A DNA stretch of 64,000 nt from Halorubrum rubrum (GTDB lineage Archaea; Halobacteriota; Halobacteria; Halobacteriales; Haloferacaceae): contig NZ_JANHDM010000011.1 of the NCBI RefSeq assembly GCF_024494685.1, forward strand, positions 1-64,000, in the 5' to 3' direction. Of this stretch, positions 51,342-60,054 are shown in pieces. The notes below the pieces were generated by a model. It made no database searches. It was not told the DNA's origin and saw only the letters and a list, made by a program, of their open reading frames with translations. A program made the position numbers and the translations under genes. Every line of letters begins with the position of its first letter. Position 1 is the first letter of the stretch.

Positions 51342-51584
51342 ATGCCACATGTTCGGGGGACGATCCACGGGGTCGCGGCGATGGTGACGCTCGTCGTCGG
51401 GTCGGTGCTGACGAACACGATCCGGGCGGAGTTCGAACTGTTCGCGCAGCTCGCTGCGACGACGACGCGGCTCCTCGTCGACGTCGCCGGCCTGCCGATC
51501 TCCGAGGAGGTCGCCGAGGTCGTCGTTCCCGTCGGGGTGCTGATGGGCGTCTGGGTGTTCGCCTACGAGCTCCAGCGGCTCTGA
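51342..51584 (+). CDS. Small two-helix membrane protein, 80 aa
   Basis: This 80-residue protein has hydrophobic segments at about 9-26 and 57-76 with a short amphipathic region between. A TATA (ctatac, about 51312-51317) lies 27 bases before the ATG, so it is an independent leaderless gene. No family is recognised. Confidence 0.6.
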   Translation: MPHVRGTIHGVAAMVTLVVGSVLTNTIRAEFELFAQLAATTTRLLVDVAGLPISEEVAEVVVPVGVLMGVWVFAYELQRL

Positions 51585-51698
51585 CGGGACACCGGCGGCC
51601 GGAGCCGCGACCGCCACCGCCGCCAGCGTTTTCGCGTCCGGCCGTGTATCCGACGTCGAGGACGGTTCTCGTCATCACGTCACGATCTCTCACATCAC

Positions 51699-52652
51699 AT
51701 GCTTCCCATCCGCGCCACGGTCCCGACGACCGCCGAACTTCGGGCGCTACTCGCCGCCTACAGGCGGTCGACCGACGTGGACGCCGAGGCGCTCGCCGCG
51801 GAACTCGACGACGAGCCGGACGCGACGCTGCTCGATCCGCTCGCCGAGCCGTTCGCCTCCGTGGCGGACGTCGCGGACCGGCTGACTCGAACCGAGGCGT
51901 ACCTCCGCGAGCGCGACGACCGCCGCGCGGTGTTCCTCACGGTGTACGCCCGGATGACGAGAGCGGTCGGGGACGCGATCGAGGCCGACTTCTTCGCCGA
52001 CGACGAGTGGGTCGAGGCGTACCTCGTCGCGTTCGCGGAGCGGTACCGGCGGGCGCTCGTCGCCTTCGAGCGCCGCGAGTTCGACGCGCTTCCCCGCGCG
52101 TGGCTGTTGGGGTTCGCGGCCGCGGTCCGCGGGGAGGGGCTCGTCCTCCAGGACGCCCTCTCGGGGATCAACGCCCACATCACCTACGACCTCACGTACA
52201 CGCTTCGGGACGTGGGGATCGACCCGGACCGCGGCCGCAAGCGGACGGACCACGACCGGATCAACGCAGTCCTCGCCCGCCTCGTCGCGGCGGTCCAGGA
52301 GGCGCTCGTCGCGGTGTACGACGCCGCGGGCGTCGCCGCCGCGGAGGCGCTTTTCAGCCCGATCGACGACCGACTGATGCTCCTCGGACTGGAGGGAAGC
52401 CGGGAGTTCGCGTGGCGCAACGCCGTGCTGCTCGCCGACCTGCCGGCGTGGCTCGGCGAGCGGTACGTCGGCTGGCGGACCCGAACCGCCTCGACCGGGG
52501 CCGCCGCGATCGTTCTCGCGCCGCGGATCGACCCGGAGACGCGCAGCGCGCTGAAGGAGGCCGAAGACGACGTGTTGACGCTGACCGCGTTCCGCGACGA
52601 ACTCGAACGACGGCTGCCCCCGCCGGTGCCGGACGAGCGAGCGGACGAGTGA
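51699..52652 (+). CDS. DUF5995 family protein
   Basis: This 317-residue helical protein matches DUF5995 by the segment [12 protein letters not shown] near 152, with Asp-Asp-Arg-Leu-Met-Leu-Leu later. The conserved His and Asp suggest a metal or enzymatic site, but the function is not known to me. No signal peptide. It precedes rfcS by 60 bases and may share regulation. Confidence 0.72.
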   Translation: MLPIRATVPTTAELRALLAAYRRSTDVDAEALAAELDDEPDATLLDPLAEPFASVADVADRLTRTEAYLRERDDRRAVFLTVYARMTRAVGDAIEADFFADDEWVEAYLVAFAERYRRALVAFERREFDALPRAWLLGFAAAVRGEGLVLQDALSGINAHITYDLTYTLRDVGIDPDRGRKRTDHDRINAVLARLVAAVQEALVAVYDAAGVAAAEALFSPIDDRLMLLGLEGSREFAWRNAVLLADLPAWLGERYVGWRTRTASTGAAAIVLAPRIDPETRSALKEAEDDVLTLTAFRDELERRLPPPVPDERADE

Positions 52653-52713
52653 CCGACCGCCCGCCGTCGGGTTCTCGGTTCGTTTATCACCCCGCCGACC
52701 CCTCGATCCGTGT

Positions 52714-53697
52714 ATGAGCGAGGGGTCTTCGCCGGCGGCGACCGCGACGGGACGCGAGATCTGGATCGAGAAGTACCGACCGCAGACGCTCGAGGACGTC
52801 CACGGCCAGGAGGAGATCGTCGAGCGGCTCCAGAGCTACATCGACCAGGACGACGTCCCCCATCTTCTTTTCAGTGGTCCTGCCGGTGTAGGAAAGACGA
52901 CCGCAGCGACCGCCATCGCCCGCGAGATATACGGCGAGGACAACTGGCGGGGGAACTTCCTCGAGCTCAACGCCTCCGACCAGCGCGGCATCGACGTGGT
53001 CCGCGACCGGATCAAGGGGTTCGCCCGGTCGTCGTTCGGCGGCGACTTCCGGATCGTGTTTCTCGACGAGGCGGACTCGCTCACCGATGACGCCCAAGCA
53101 GCGCTCCGCCGCACGATGGAGCAGTTCTCAGACAACACCCGCTTCATCCTCTCGTGTAACTACTCCTCGAAGATCATCGACCCGATCCAGTCGCGGTGTG
53201 CGGTCTTCCGCTTCTCCCCCCTTTCCGACGAGGCGATCGCCGCCCAGACCCGCGAGATCGCCGCCGCGGAGGGGATCGAGGTGACCGACGCCGGCGTCGA
53301 CGCGCTCGTCTACGCCGCCGACGGCGACATGCGCCGGGCGATCAACTCGCTTCAGGCCGCGGCGACGACCGGGGAGGTGGTCGACGAGGAGGCGGTGTAC
53401 GCGATCACGGCGACCGCCCGCCCGGAGGAGATCGAGTCGATGGTGACGGACGCGCTGGCGGGCGATTTCACCAAGGCGCGCGCGACGCTCGACACCCTGC
53501 TCACGGACACCGGGATGGCCGGCGGCGACGTGATAGACCAGCTCCACCGCTCGGTGTGGGACTTCGACCTCCACGAGCGCGAGGCGGTCCGGCTGATGGA
53601 GCGGATCGGCGAGACAGACTACCGGATCGCCGAGGGCGCGAACGAGCAGGTCCAACTCGAGGCGCTGTTGGCGGCGCTGGCGCTGCGCGAAGCGTAG
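52714..53697 (+). CDS. rfcS: Replication factor C small subunit
   Basis: This 327-residue AAA+ clamp-loader subunit loads the PCNA sliding clamp. It has RFC boxes Glu-Lys-Tyr-Arg-Pro at about 19-23, Walker A Gly-Pro-Ala-Gly-Val-Gly-Lys-Thr at 55-62, Walker B Phe-Leu-Asp-Glu-Ala-Asp and sensor Ser-Cys-Asn-Tyr-Ser. Length is normal and no intein is present. A TATA-like gtttatc lies about 31 bases upstream. It converges on rnhB. Confidence 0.95.
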   Translation: MSEGSSPAATATGREIWIEKYRPQTLEDVHGQEEIVERLQSYIDQDDVPHLLFSGPAGVGKTTAATAIAREIYGEDNWRGNFLELNASDQRGIDVVRDRIKGFARSSFGGDFRIVFLDEADSLTDDAQAALRRTMEQFSDNTRFILSCNYSSKIIDPIQSRCAVFRFSPLSDEAIAAQTREIAAAEGIEVTDAGVDALVYAADGDMRRAINSLQAAATTGEVVDEEAVYAITATARPEEIESMVTDALAGDFTKARATLDTLLTDTGMAGGDVIDQLHRSVWDFDLHEREAVRLMERIGETDYRIAEGANEQVQLEALLAALALREA

Positions 53698-53718
53698 GAG
53701 CGCGGCGTAGAGACGAGA

Positions 53719-54378
53719 TCAGAACTCGTCGAGCCCCGACTGCTCGGCGGCCGCGAGCGCGTCCGCGCACGTCGACCACGACCGCCGGGCGTGCGGCGGG
53801 ACGTCGCCGTGGTCGGCGACGTACGCGCGGAGGAACGCCCGCGTCGTCGGGTCGCTCGGGTAGCCGCTGCCGACGCCGTCGTAGTCGGGGTACGCCGCGT
53901 CGATGGCGGCGACCCGCGCGTCGCGGGCCACCTTCGCGACGACGCTCGCCGCGCCGACGACGGGGTCGGACTCGTCCGCGCCGTGGGCGGCGTCGACGTC
54001 GACGGATTCGACGGGTTCGGGGTCGGCCACGAACTCGCGAAGCCGCCGCGCGAACCGCTCCTCGGAGGTGTCGCCCGCGTCGGCGACGACGCGGTCGCCG
54101 GCCCGCACCACCGCTCGCACCGCCCGCGCCTGCCCGCGGACCGTGAGCGTGTTCATGTCCGTGTCGGGCGCGTCGATCTCCGCGGTCTCGACGGTCGCGA
54201 CCGCGACGTCGACCGCGCCCGCGCGGAGTTCCGCCGCGATCGCCTCCCGTCGCTCGGGGGCGACGCGCTTCGAGTCGTCGACGTCGGCCGGCAGGCTCTC
54301 CGGGTCCGCGCGCACCGCCGCGGCGACCATCGGCCCGAGCACGGGCCCCTTGCCGGCCTCGTCGACGCCGACGTACAC
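53719..54378 (-). CDS. rnhB: Ribonuclease HII
   Basis: This 219-residue RNase HII removes ribonucleotides from DNA and RNA:DNA hybrids. Its catalytic acids include Asp6-Glu7 in Val-Gly-Val-Asp-Glu-Ala-Gly-Lys-Gly, an Asp in Ala-Asp-Ala-Gly-Asp, and Asp-Glu in Gly-Ala-Asp-Glu-Ser-Asp. There is no suitable ATG: I chose the GTG at 54378, with ctatttgtc on the minus strand about 27 bases upstream as a TATA element. Longer readings only run into repeat-rich sequence. Confidence 0.88.
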   Translation of the reverse strand: MYVGVDEAGKGPVLGPMVAAAVRADPESLPADVDDSKRVAPERREAIAAELRAGAVDVAVATVETAEIDAPDTDMNTLTVRGQARAVRAVVRAGDRVVADAGDTSEERFARRLREFVADPEPVESVDVDAAHGADESDPVVGAASVVAKVARDARVAAIDAAYPDYDGVGSGYPSDPTTRAFLRAYVADHGDVPPHARRSWSTCADALAAAEQSGLDEF

Positions 54379-54442
54379 GACCGGATCGGGGGATGGGAGG
54401 GACAAATAGCTTGAGATCGGTCGGCCGAATGGTCGTCGGGGC

Positions 54443-54690
54443 GGTCGGCGCGCCTCCGAGCGCCCAACGGCCGCGAGGAGCCCGCGAGGGAGTCGGTCGG
54501 CCGGAGCAAAGCGGAGGGCGACCGACGAGGCTGGGGAGGCGTGAGGTGCGGGGCGGTGTAGGGTGGGGTTCAAAGGGGCAGCCGGCGGCTCCGCCGCCGG
54601 CGACACTGGAAGGAGCGAACGACGTGAGCGACTGAAGCGCGCAACGAGCGTGCGTCCGCCTCCCGGCTGGGGCTTTGGTGGTGTTCACCG
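54443..54690 (+). repeat. Dispersed intergenic repeat, copy B (long)
   Basis: It begins cggcgcgcctccgagcg, includes ggctggggaggcgtgagg and later a second ggctggggctttgg plus gtgttcaccg block. It shares all these with copies A and C. It contains a gccggcggctccgccgccggc inverted repeat (about 54581-54601). It fills most of the 400-base gap between rnhB and rps8e, which holds no gene. Copy C lies in the opposite orientation 1.4 kb on. Confidence 0.7.
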
Positions 54691-54759
54691 CGCCAGCAGC
54701 TCACCACGCTTGGAGCCCGGATCGGTGATGACGGTCGAGACTACGGCCTCACGAGAGCG

Positions 54760-54765
54760 AAAAAA
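54760..54765 (-). terminator. Oligo-T terminator after rps8e
   Basis: Plus-strand A6 (minus T6) 22 bases after the rps8e stop codon. Confidence 0.5.
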
Positions 54766-54786
54766 CGGACACCGAGGAAATCGACT

Positions 54787-55158
54787 CTACTCGATCAGGA
54801 CGGCGTTGACCTGGCCGGTCTGGCCGGGTCGGGAGGTGACGCGGGCGCGTCCCTCGCTCGTCTCGATGACGGCACCCTTGGTGACGATGTTCCGGCGGAC
54901 GTAGTTGACGTTCGAGGGGTTCTCGACGACGTCCTCGATGTCGGCTTCGACGACCTCGTCGCCGTCGGCGACCTGCGCGACGTTCGTCGCGAGCGCGCGA
55001 ACCTTTCGCTCGTTGCCGCGGGAGTCGATGTACTGAACGCGGGTCTCGCCGACCGTCGTCTCGGCGGGCTCGCGGCCGAGCTGGTGGCGCTTCTTGTTCG
55101 AGGCGTGCTTCAGTCGGCCGCCGGTTCGCTTGCGCGTGGAGCGTCCCTGGTCTTTCAT
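54787..55158 (-). CDS. rps8e: 30S ribosomal protein S8e
   Basis: This 123-residue archaeal/eukaryotic-type S8e is a small-subunit ribosomal protein. It is basic at the N-terminus (Arg-Ser-Thr-Arg-Lys-Arg-Thr-Gly-Gly-Arg) with Lys-Lys-Arg-His-Gln-Leu-Gly-Arg and ends with the usual Gly-Gln-x-Gly-Gln-Val-Asn-Ala-Val-Leu segment. Start ATG at 55158. It is monocistronic, ending in an oligo-T run. Confidence 0.94.
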   Translation of the reverse strand: MKDQGRSTRKRTGGRLKHASNKKRHQLGREPAETTVGETRVQYIDSRGNERKVRALATNVAQVADGDEVVEADIEDVVENPSNVNYVRRNIVTKGAVIETSEGRARVTSRPGQTGQVNAVLIE

Positions 55159-55319
55159 GTCCCTACGAACAGCCAGCGAATACTTGAACCGTTCGACTCC
55201 GGACGAGCGGCGTCTCGCGGCCGATCCGGACCGATTCGGACCGCGCCGGGAGACGCCAGGGGAGCGTCGAGGCCGACGCGACCGACAGACGAAAGTCCCG
55301 CCGTCACCGATCGGCAGGT

Positions 55320-55703
55320 ATGAGCGACGCGCGCGGGACCGAACCCGACGAGGCCGACGGAGAGGACGGAAGCGACGACGGCGTCCTCGCTGCGAGCGAC
55401 CTCGGCGGCGAGGGGCCGCCGATCGAGGAGAAACCGTACAAGATCGTCTTCGAGGCGAACAAGTGCTTCGGCGCGGGCAAGTGCGCGGAGGTCGCCGACA
55501 ACTGGGAGATGGACGTGATGAGCGGGATGGCGAAGCCGCGGACCTACTACATCGGGGAGGAGGACTTGGCCGAGAACGTCCGGGCAGCCGAGGTGTGTCC
55601 GGCCAAGAAGGAGCGCGGCGTCATCCACGTCGTCGACCGGCGGACGGACGAGGAGATCGCACCGAACCCGCACGGCGACGGGACGCTGTCGGTCGATTGG
55701 TAG
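55320..55703 (+). CDS. Ferredoxin (single-cluster type)
   Basis: This 127-residue protein has a disordered acidic N-terminus (about 1-35) and a compact cluster domain: Cys49-x5-Cys55 and later Cys93-Pro. Three cysteines in this spacing suit a 3Fe-4S or atypical 4Fe-4S cluster. It would carry single electrons to oxidoreductases or P450-like enzymes. It is divergent from rps8e and lies just upstream of tRNA-Leu. Confidence 0.78.
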   Translation: MSDARGTEPDEADGEDGSDDGVLAASDLGGEGPPIEEKPYKIVFEANKCFGAGKCAEVADNWEMDVMSGMAKPRTYYIGEEDLAENVRAAEVCPAKKERGVIHVVDRRTDEEIAPNPHGDGTLSVDW

Positions 55704-55776
55704 CGGGACGAGCCGGCGGGATCCCCACGCCGGCTTCCGAAAGGGGTTTGACCCCGCCGGCGGTACCCGGATCCGC

Positions 55777-55861
55777 GCGGGGGTGGCTGAGCCTGGCCAA
55801 AAGCGGCGGACTTAAGATCCGCTCCTGTAGAGGTTCGAGGGTTCGAATCCCTTCCCCCGCA
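55777..55861 (+). tRNA. tRNA-Leu (anticodon UAA)
   Basis: The 85-base gene folds as a class II tRNA. The acceptor gcggggg (55777-55783) pairs with cccccgc (55854-55860), discriminator A, no encoded CCA. The anticodon stem gcgga/tccgc encloses loop cttaaga with TAA. A long variable arm follows, and the T-arm contains gggttcgaatccc. No intron is seen. The 3' part, from 55840, is repeated downstream. Confidence 0.93.
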
Positions 55862-55877
55862 TGCCTGCGGCGAGCAA
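55840..55877 (+). repeat. att-like direct repeat, copy 1 (inside tRNA-Leu 3' end)
   Basis: The 38-base sequence from ggttcgaatccc to gcggcgagcaa covers the T-arm, acceptor and 16 bases beyond the gene. It is repeated without mismatch at 55978-56015, 138 bases downstream. This is the pattern left when a tyrosine integrase inserts at a tRNA 3' end. Confidence 0.7.
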
Positions 55878-55905
55878 CTCGCGAGCCGCAGGTATCTGAT
55901 CAGAA

Positions 55906-55917
55906 GGGTTCGAACCC
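55906..55917. repeat. Palindrome gggttcgaaccc between the att-like repeats
   Basis: A perfect 12-base palindrome resembling a T-arm. It lies in the 100-base segment between the two repeats, which also carries gcccggaccg twice (55929-55938 and 55959-55968). These look like leftovers of mobile DNA; no ORF is present. Confidence 0.5.
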
Positions 55918-55977
55918 AGAAAGTCGCAGCCCGGACCGGCGAGCGGAGCGAGCCGCATGCCCGGACCGTCTTTCGTT

Positions 55978-56015
55978 GGTTCGAATCCCTTCCCCCGCAT
56001 GCCTGCGGCGAGCAA
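55978..56015 (+). repeat. att-like direct repeat, copy 2
   Basis: Exact copy of 55840-55877. It cannot be a functional tRNA, since only the 3' third is present. Together with copy 1 it brackets a 100-base remnant, probably the scar of an excised or decayed integrated element. The rest of 55704-56263 holds the tRNA gene and dispersed repeat copy C, with no protein gene. Confidence 0.7.
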
Positions 56016-56084
56016 TCCGTGAGCGACGGGGCCGGAACACGGCGGACGAAGCCCCGGCTTCTCGGACGTAGATCGTTGCTGGCA

Positions 56085-56230
56085 CAGTGAACACTTTCAA
56101 AGCCCCACCCGCCCCGCACAGCCCCGCACCTCACCCCTCCCCAGCCTCGCGGTTCGCGCTCTTCGAGCGCTCACCGCGTCCCTCGCACGCGCTCCTCGCG
56201 GCCTCCGGCCGCTCGGAGGCGCGCGCCACC
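56085..56230 (-). repeat. Dispersed intergenic repeat, copy C (inverted)
   Basis: Read on the minus strand it begins gtggcgcgcgcctccgag, carries gcggccggaggccgcgaggag (a hairpin-forming block), then gaggctggggaggggtgagg, and ends tggggctttgaaagtgttca. The same blocks appear in copies A and B. It sits between the tRNA-Leu scar and the menB stop. Confidence 0.7.
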
Positions 56231-56263
56231 GCGGCGGAACGCGTGACAAGTCGTGACGTTCGA

Positions 56264-57175
56264 TTAGTAGTGCCAGGGGTAGTCGTCGAACTCGGGCTCA
56301 CGCTTCTCGAGGAAGGCGTCTCTCCCCTCCTGGGCCTCCTCGGTCATGTACGCGAGCCGGGTGGCCTCGCCCGCGAACACCTGCTGGCCGACCATCCCGT
56401 CGTCGGTCAGGTTGAACGCGTACTTCAGCATGCGCATCGCGGTGGGCGACTTGCTCGTCATCTCCTCGGCCCACTCCAGGGCGACCGACTCCAGGTCCTC
56501 GTGTGAGACCGCCTCGTTGGCCATCCCCATGTCGACGGCCTCCGCCGCGGAGTAGGTCTTCCCGCGGAAGAACACCTCTCGGGCCTTCTTCTGGCCGACC
56601 TGCTTGGCGAGGTAGGCGGAGCCGAACCCGCCGTCGAATGAGGCCACGTCGGGGTCGGTCTGGAGGAACTTCGCGTGCTCGTCGCTCGCGAGCGTGAGGT
56701 CACAGACGACGTGAAGCGAGTGGCCGCCGCCGACCGCCCAGCCGGGGACGACCGCGACCACCGGTTTCGGCATGAACCGGATCAGCCGCTGGACCTCGAG
56801 GACGTGGAGCCGGCCGGCCTTCGCCTCGCGCACGAGCGGGTCGTCCGCCTCGCCCGCCTCGTCGTCGTCGCGGTACTCGTAACCGGAGCCGCCCCGCACG
56901 GACTGGTCGCCGCCGGCGCAGAACGCCCAGCCGCCGTCCTTCTCCGAGGGGCCGTTGCCCGTGAGGAGGACGCAGCCGACGTCGGCCTGCTTGCGGGCGT
57001 GGTCGAGCGCGGCGTACAGCTCGTCGACGGTCCCCGGGCGGAACGCGTTGCGGACCTCGGGGCGGTCGAACGCGATCCGGACGACCGGCGCGTCGCGGGC
57101 GCGGTGGTACGTCACGTCCTCGAACTCGTCCGTGACCGGCTCCCACGCGTCGGGGTCGAAGATCTCCGAGACCAT
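56264..57175 (-). CDS. menB: 1,4-Dihydroxy-2-naphthoyl-CoA synthase
   Basis: This 303-residue crotonase-fold enzyme closes the second ring in menaquinone synthesis. It has Arg-Pro-Glu-Val-Arg-Asn-Ala-Phe-Arg-Pro near 40, Gly-Gly-Asp-Gln near 89, Val-Gly-Gly-Gly-His-Ser-Leu near 152, and an Asp-Pro-Asp-Val-Ala-Ser-Phe-Asp-Gly-Gly-Phe-Gly-Ser segment that is diagnostic for MenB. Halophiles use menaquinone in respiration. The ATG at 57175 matches family starts; the longer reading is an artefact. No other men genes are adjacent. Confidence 0.92.
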   Translation of the reverse strand: MVSEIFDPDAWEPVTDEFEDVTYHRARDAPVVRIAFDRPEVRNAFRPGTVDELYAALDHARKQADVGCVLLTGNGPSEKDGGWAFCAGGDQSVRGGSGYEYRDDDEAGEADDPLVREAKAGRLHVLEVQRLIRFMPKPVVAVVPGWAVGGGHSLHVVCDLTLASDEHAKFLQTDPDVASFDGGFGSAYLAKQVGQKKAREVFFRGKTYSAAEAVDMGMANEAVSHEDLESVALEWAEEMTSKSPTAMRMLKYAFNLTDDGMVGQQVFAGEATRLAYMTEEAQEGRDAFLEKREPEFDDYPWHY

Positions 57176-57422
57176 GTCGGAGGGTCGGGCGGCGGCGACA
57201 TAAACGGGGGCGAGTCGAGGCGGGAGGATCGACGGCGGGCCGATCGACCTCCGGGACCGGCAATGCTTACGCCTATCGGGGACGCGGCACCGACGAGGCG
57301 ATCGGTGGATACCCCGATCGAGCGGCGTCTCCCGTCCGATATCGGCGCACGGTGGCGTCGGCGGTACGGTCGGCGATTGCTGGTGGCGCGAGGGTATTGA
57401 TCCCCGATCCCCTTGGATCGAC

Positions 57423-58448
57423 ATGAACCAGCGAAACGCGGGAGGCTCGCGGCGGTCGTTTCTGGCGGCCGCGGGTGGAACGGCGACGGTCGGGTTCGCC
57501 GGATGTCTCGGCGGCGACGGCGGCGGACTCGACGAGTTGACCGTCGCGCACATGCCGATCTACCCGGACCTCCAGTGGTACGTGATGGAGGGGGAGGGGT
57601 ATCTCGAGGGGATCGACGCCGAGGTCACCGGCGAGGAGTTCACCGACGGCCCGGCGATCGTCCAGGCGTTCGGGGGCGGCGACATCGACGTCGCGATGTT
57701 CGGGATCGTGCCCGCGATGATCGTCATCGACCGCGGGATCCCCGCGCAGGTGACCGCGGCGAACATCCGCGAGCCGATGGGGATCATGGCCGAGTCATCG
57801 TTCCACGACGTCTTCGAGGCACAGGGCGCGGAGGCGTTCGCGACGTGGGCGGCGGAGAACGACCGTCCCTTCCGGTTCGGCACGTTCCCGCAGGGGAGCG
57901 TGCCGGACGTGCTGCTGCGGTACTGGCTCCGGGAGGTCGGCGTCGACCCCGAGACGAACGACGACGTCGAGATCATCGAGATCGGCGGCGCGAGCGCGGT
58001 CTGGCAGGCGATCGCCAACGACGAGATCGACGGCACCTCGATCATGGAGCCGGTGCCGACGATCGCGGAGGCGGAGGGGTCGTCCGTCACGATGCTCCGG
58101 ACCGCCGCGGAGATACTCCCCGGCCAGCCGGCCGCGGTCACCCTGATGAGCGACGAGGTCCGCGAGTCGCCGCTCGCCGCGCAGTTCCTCGAGGGACACG
58201 TCCGCGCCACCGAGCTCATCGGCGCGGAGCCGGACGTGACCGCCAGACACGTCGAGGAGGGCATCGGGATGCCCGCCGACCGCGCCCGGCGCGCGCTCGA
58301 CTCGCCGCTGTCGAACTTCGTCACGGACCCCGCCGAGATCACCGAGGCGACGCCGGTGTTCTCCGAGTTCGCGGCGGACGACGGCCAGATCGACGAACGG
58401 CTCTCGACCGACGAGATCTTCGATCTCGGGGTCTACGACTCGCTCTGA
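57423..58448 (+). CDS. ABC transporter substrate-binding lipoprotein (SsuA/TauA-like)
   Basis: This 341-residue solute-binding protein has a Tat-type signal (Ser-Arg-Arg-Ser-Phe-Leu-Ala-Ala-Ala, about 9-17) and a lipobox Gly-Phe-Ala-Gly-Cys ending near residue 29. The NMT1/SsuA-type fold is suggested by Met-Pro-Ile-Tyr-Pro-Asp-Leu-Gln and later Gly-Gly-Ala-Ser-Ala-Val-Trp-Gln-Ala-Ile. It heads an operon with the permease and ATPase. The substrate may be a sulfonate, nitrate or thiamine-precursor; the sequence does not decide. Confidence 0.82.
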   Translation: MNQRNAGGSRRSFLAAAGGTATVGFAGCLGGDGGGLDELTVAHMPIYPDLQWYVMEGEGYLEGIDAEVTGEEFTDGPAIVQAFGGGDIDVAMFGIVPAMIVIDRGIPAQVTAANIREPMGIMAESSFHDVFEAQGAEAFATWAAENDRPFRFGTFPQGSVPDVLLRYWLREVGVDPETNDDVEIIEIGGASAVWQAIANDEIDGTSIMEPVPTIAEAEGSSVTMLRTAAEILPGQPAAVTLMSDEVRESPLAAQFLEGHVRATELIGAEPDVTARHVEEGIGMPADRARRALDSPLSNFVTDPAEITEATPVFSEFAADDGQIDERLSTDEIFDLGVYDSL

Positions 58449-59260
58449 TGGCCGCCGACACCTCTGGACGGCTCGACGGGAGGGACGACGCAGGGGTGTA
58501 CGCCGTCCTCGGACTCGCCGATCCGACGCGGCTGCTCCGCGGCGTCGCGGGGGTCGCCGGCTTCCTCGGGCTCTGGTATCTCGTCTCGCTCACGCAGCCG
58601 GCGTACGTGTTGCCCTCGCCCGCGGCGGTGGGGGTCCGGTTCCTCGAGGAGCTCGCCGCGGGCACGATGACCGCGGCGCTGGCGTCGAGCGTCCGTCACT
58701 GGCTGCCCGGTACGGTGGTCGGGACCGGGCTCGGCGTCGGGGCGGGCGTCGCCTTCGCCTGGAGTGTGACCCTCGACGACGTGACCGCGCCGCTCGTTCG
58801 GACCCTGCGACCGGTTCCGCCGCTCGCGCTGATCGGGTTCGCGATCGCGTGGTTCGGGATCAACGACGCGGGCGCGGCGTTCATCATCGCCGTCGGCGCG
58901 TTCTGGATCAACTTCTACGCGGCCTACGGCGCGGTCGAGGGCGTCTCCGAGGACCTCCTCGACGTGGGGCGGACGCTCGGGGTGCGCGGCGACCTCGACA
59001 TGATCCGGTCGGTCGTCCTCCCGGCCGCGCTGCCGGGGATCACGACCGGGATCCGGACCGGGCTCGGACGGTGCTGGATGCTCGTGGTCGCCGCCGAGAT
59101 CTTCGGCGTGCCGGGCGTCGGGAGGGAGATACTGCGCGCGAGCAACAACCTGCTCGTCGACAAGGTGATCGCGTACATCCTCGTGTTGAGCCTGATGTAC
59201 CTCCTCGTCGACGTGGCGTTCCGCTCGGCCCAACGGCGGGTGTTGGTATGGCAGGCGTAA
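58448..59260 (+). CDS. ABC transporter permease (SsuC/TauC-like)
   Basis: This 270-residue permease has about six membrane segments and the EAA-type loop: Asp-Val-Gly-Arg-Thr-Leu-Gly-Val-Arg-Gly near 180. Its ATG overlaps the binding-protein stop by one base (TGATG), and its end overlaps the ATPase start by 13 bases. The three genes form one importer. Confidence 0.88.
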   Translation: MAADTSGRLDGRDDAGVYAVLGLADPTRLLRGVAGVAGFLGLWYLVSLTQPAYVLPSPAAVGVRFLEELAAGTMTAALASSVRHWLPGTVVGTGLGVGAGVAFAWSVTLDDVTAPLVRTLRPVPPLALIGFAIAWFGINDAGAAFIIAVGAFWINFYAAYGAVEGVSEDLLDVGRTLGVRGDLDMIRSVVLPAALPGITTGIRTGLGRCWMLVVAAEIFGVPGVGREILRASNNLLVDKVIAYILVLSLMYLLVDVAFRSAQRRVLVWQA

Positions 59261-60015
59261 GTGACGACTCCGGCGTCGTCGTCGACCGGGTGGGTAAGAC
59301 CTACGACGGCGACGGCGACCCGGTCCGCGCGCTCGACGACGTCTCCTTTTCAGTCGAGGGGGGAGAGTTCGTCTGTCTCGTCGGTCCCTCCGGCTGTGGA
59401 AAGACGACCCTGTTCCGGGTCATCGCCGGGCTCGCCGACGCCACGGACGGCGAGGTCCGGCTCGACGGGACGCCGGTGACGGGTCCGACGACCGACATGG
59501 GCGTCGTCTTCCAGGAGTACCACCTGTTCCCGTGGCTCACCGTCGAGGAGAACGTCGGGTTCGGGCTCGAACGGAGCGACCGGTCGGCCGACGAACGCGC
59601 GGCGCGGGTCGACGAGATGCTCGACCTCGTCGGGCTAGGCGAGTTCCGCGGGTCGTATCCGAAGTCGCTGTCGGGCGGAATGAAACAGCGCGTCGCCATC
59701 GCGCGGGCGCTCGCGGTCGACCCGGACCTCCTGTTAATGGACGAGCCGTTCGGCGCGGTCGACGCGCAGACCCGCGAGATGCTCCAACGCGAGCTGCTCG
59801 ACGTGTGGGCGTCGACGGGGAAGACCGTCCTCTTCGTCACCCACGACGTCGCCGAGGCGGTGACGCTCGCCGACCGGATCGTGGTGATGGCCGCCGAGCC
59901 GGGACGCGTCCGCGAGGTCGTCGACGTGGACGTCGACCGGCCGCGCGAGCGCGGCGATCCGGCCTTCGGCGAACGCGTCGCCCGCGTGCGGGAGCTGATC
60001 GGCGCACGTCCCTGA
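59248..60015 (+). CDS. ABC transporter ATP-binding protein (SsuB/TauB-like)
   Basis: This 255-residue ABC ATPase has Walker A Gly-Pro-Ser-Gly-Cys-Gly-Lys-Thr near 44, Q-loop Val-Phe-Gln-Glu-Tyr-His-Leu-Phe-Pro-Trp, signature Leu-Ser-Gly-Gly-Met-Lys-Gln-Arg, Walker B Leu-Leu-Met-Asp-Glu-Pro-Phe-Gly-Ala, and His in Val-Thr-His-Asp. The motif order matches nitrate/sulfonate/taurine importers. The start at 59248 overlaps the permease; the start is clear from the Val-Ser-Asp-Asp N-terminus and the domain boundary. Confidence 0.9.
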   Translation: MAGVSDDSGVVVDRVGKTYDGDGDPVRALDDVSFSVEGGEFVCLVGPSGCGKTTLFRVIAGLADATDGEVRLDGTPVTGPTTDMGVVFQEYHLFPWLTVEENVGFGLERSDRSADERAARVDEMLDLVGLGEFRGSYPKSLSGGMKQRVAIARALAVDPDLLLMDEPFGAVDAQTREMLQRELLDVWASTGKTVLFVTHDVAEAVTLADRIVVMAAEPGRVREVVDVDVDRPRERGDPAFGERVARVRELIGARP

Positions 60016-60054
60016 CCCGGTCGGTGATCCGCTCGCCGAGCCGCGCTCGCTCTC

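Noticed and set aside
55840-56015. Second tRNA-Leu gene at 55978
   Set aside because: Only the T-arm and acceptor end are present; there is no D-arm or anticodon arm.
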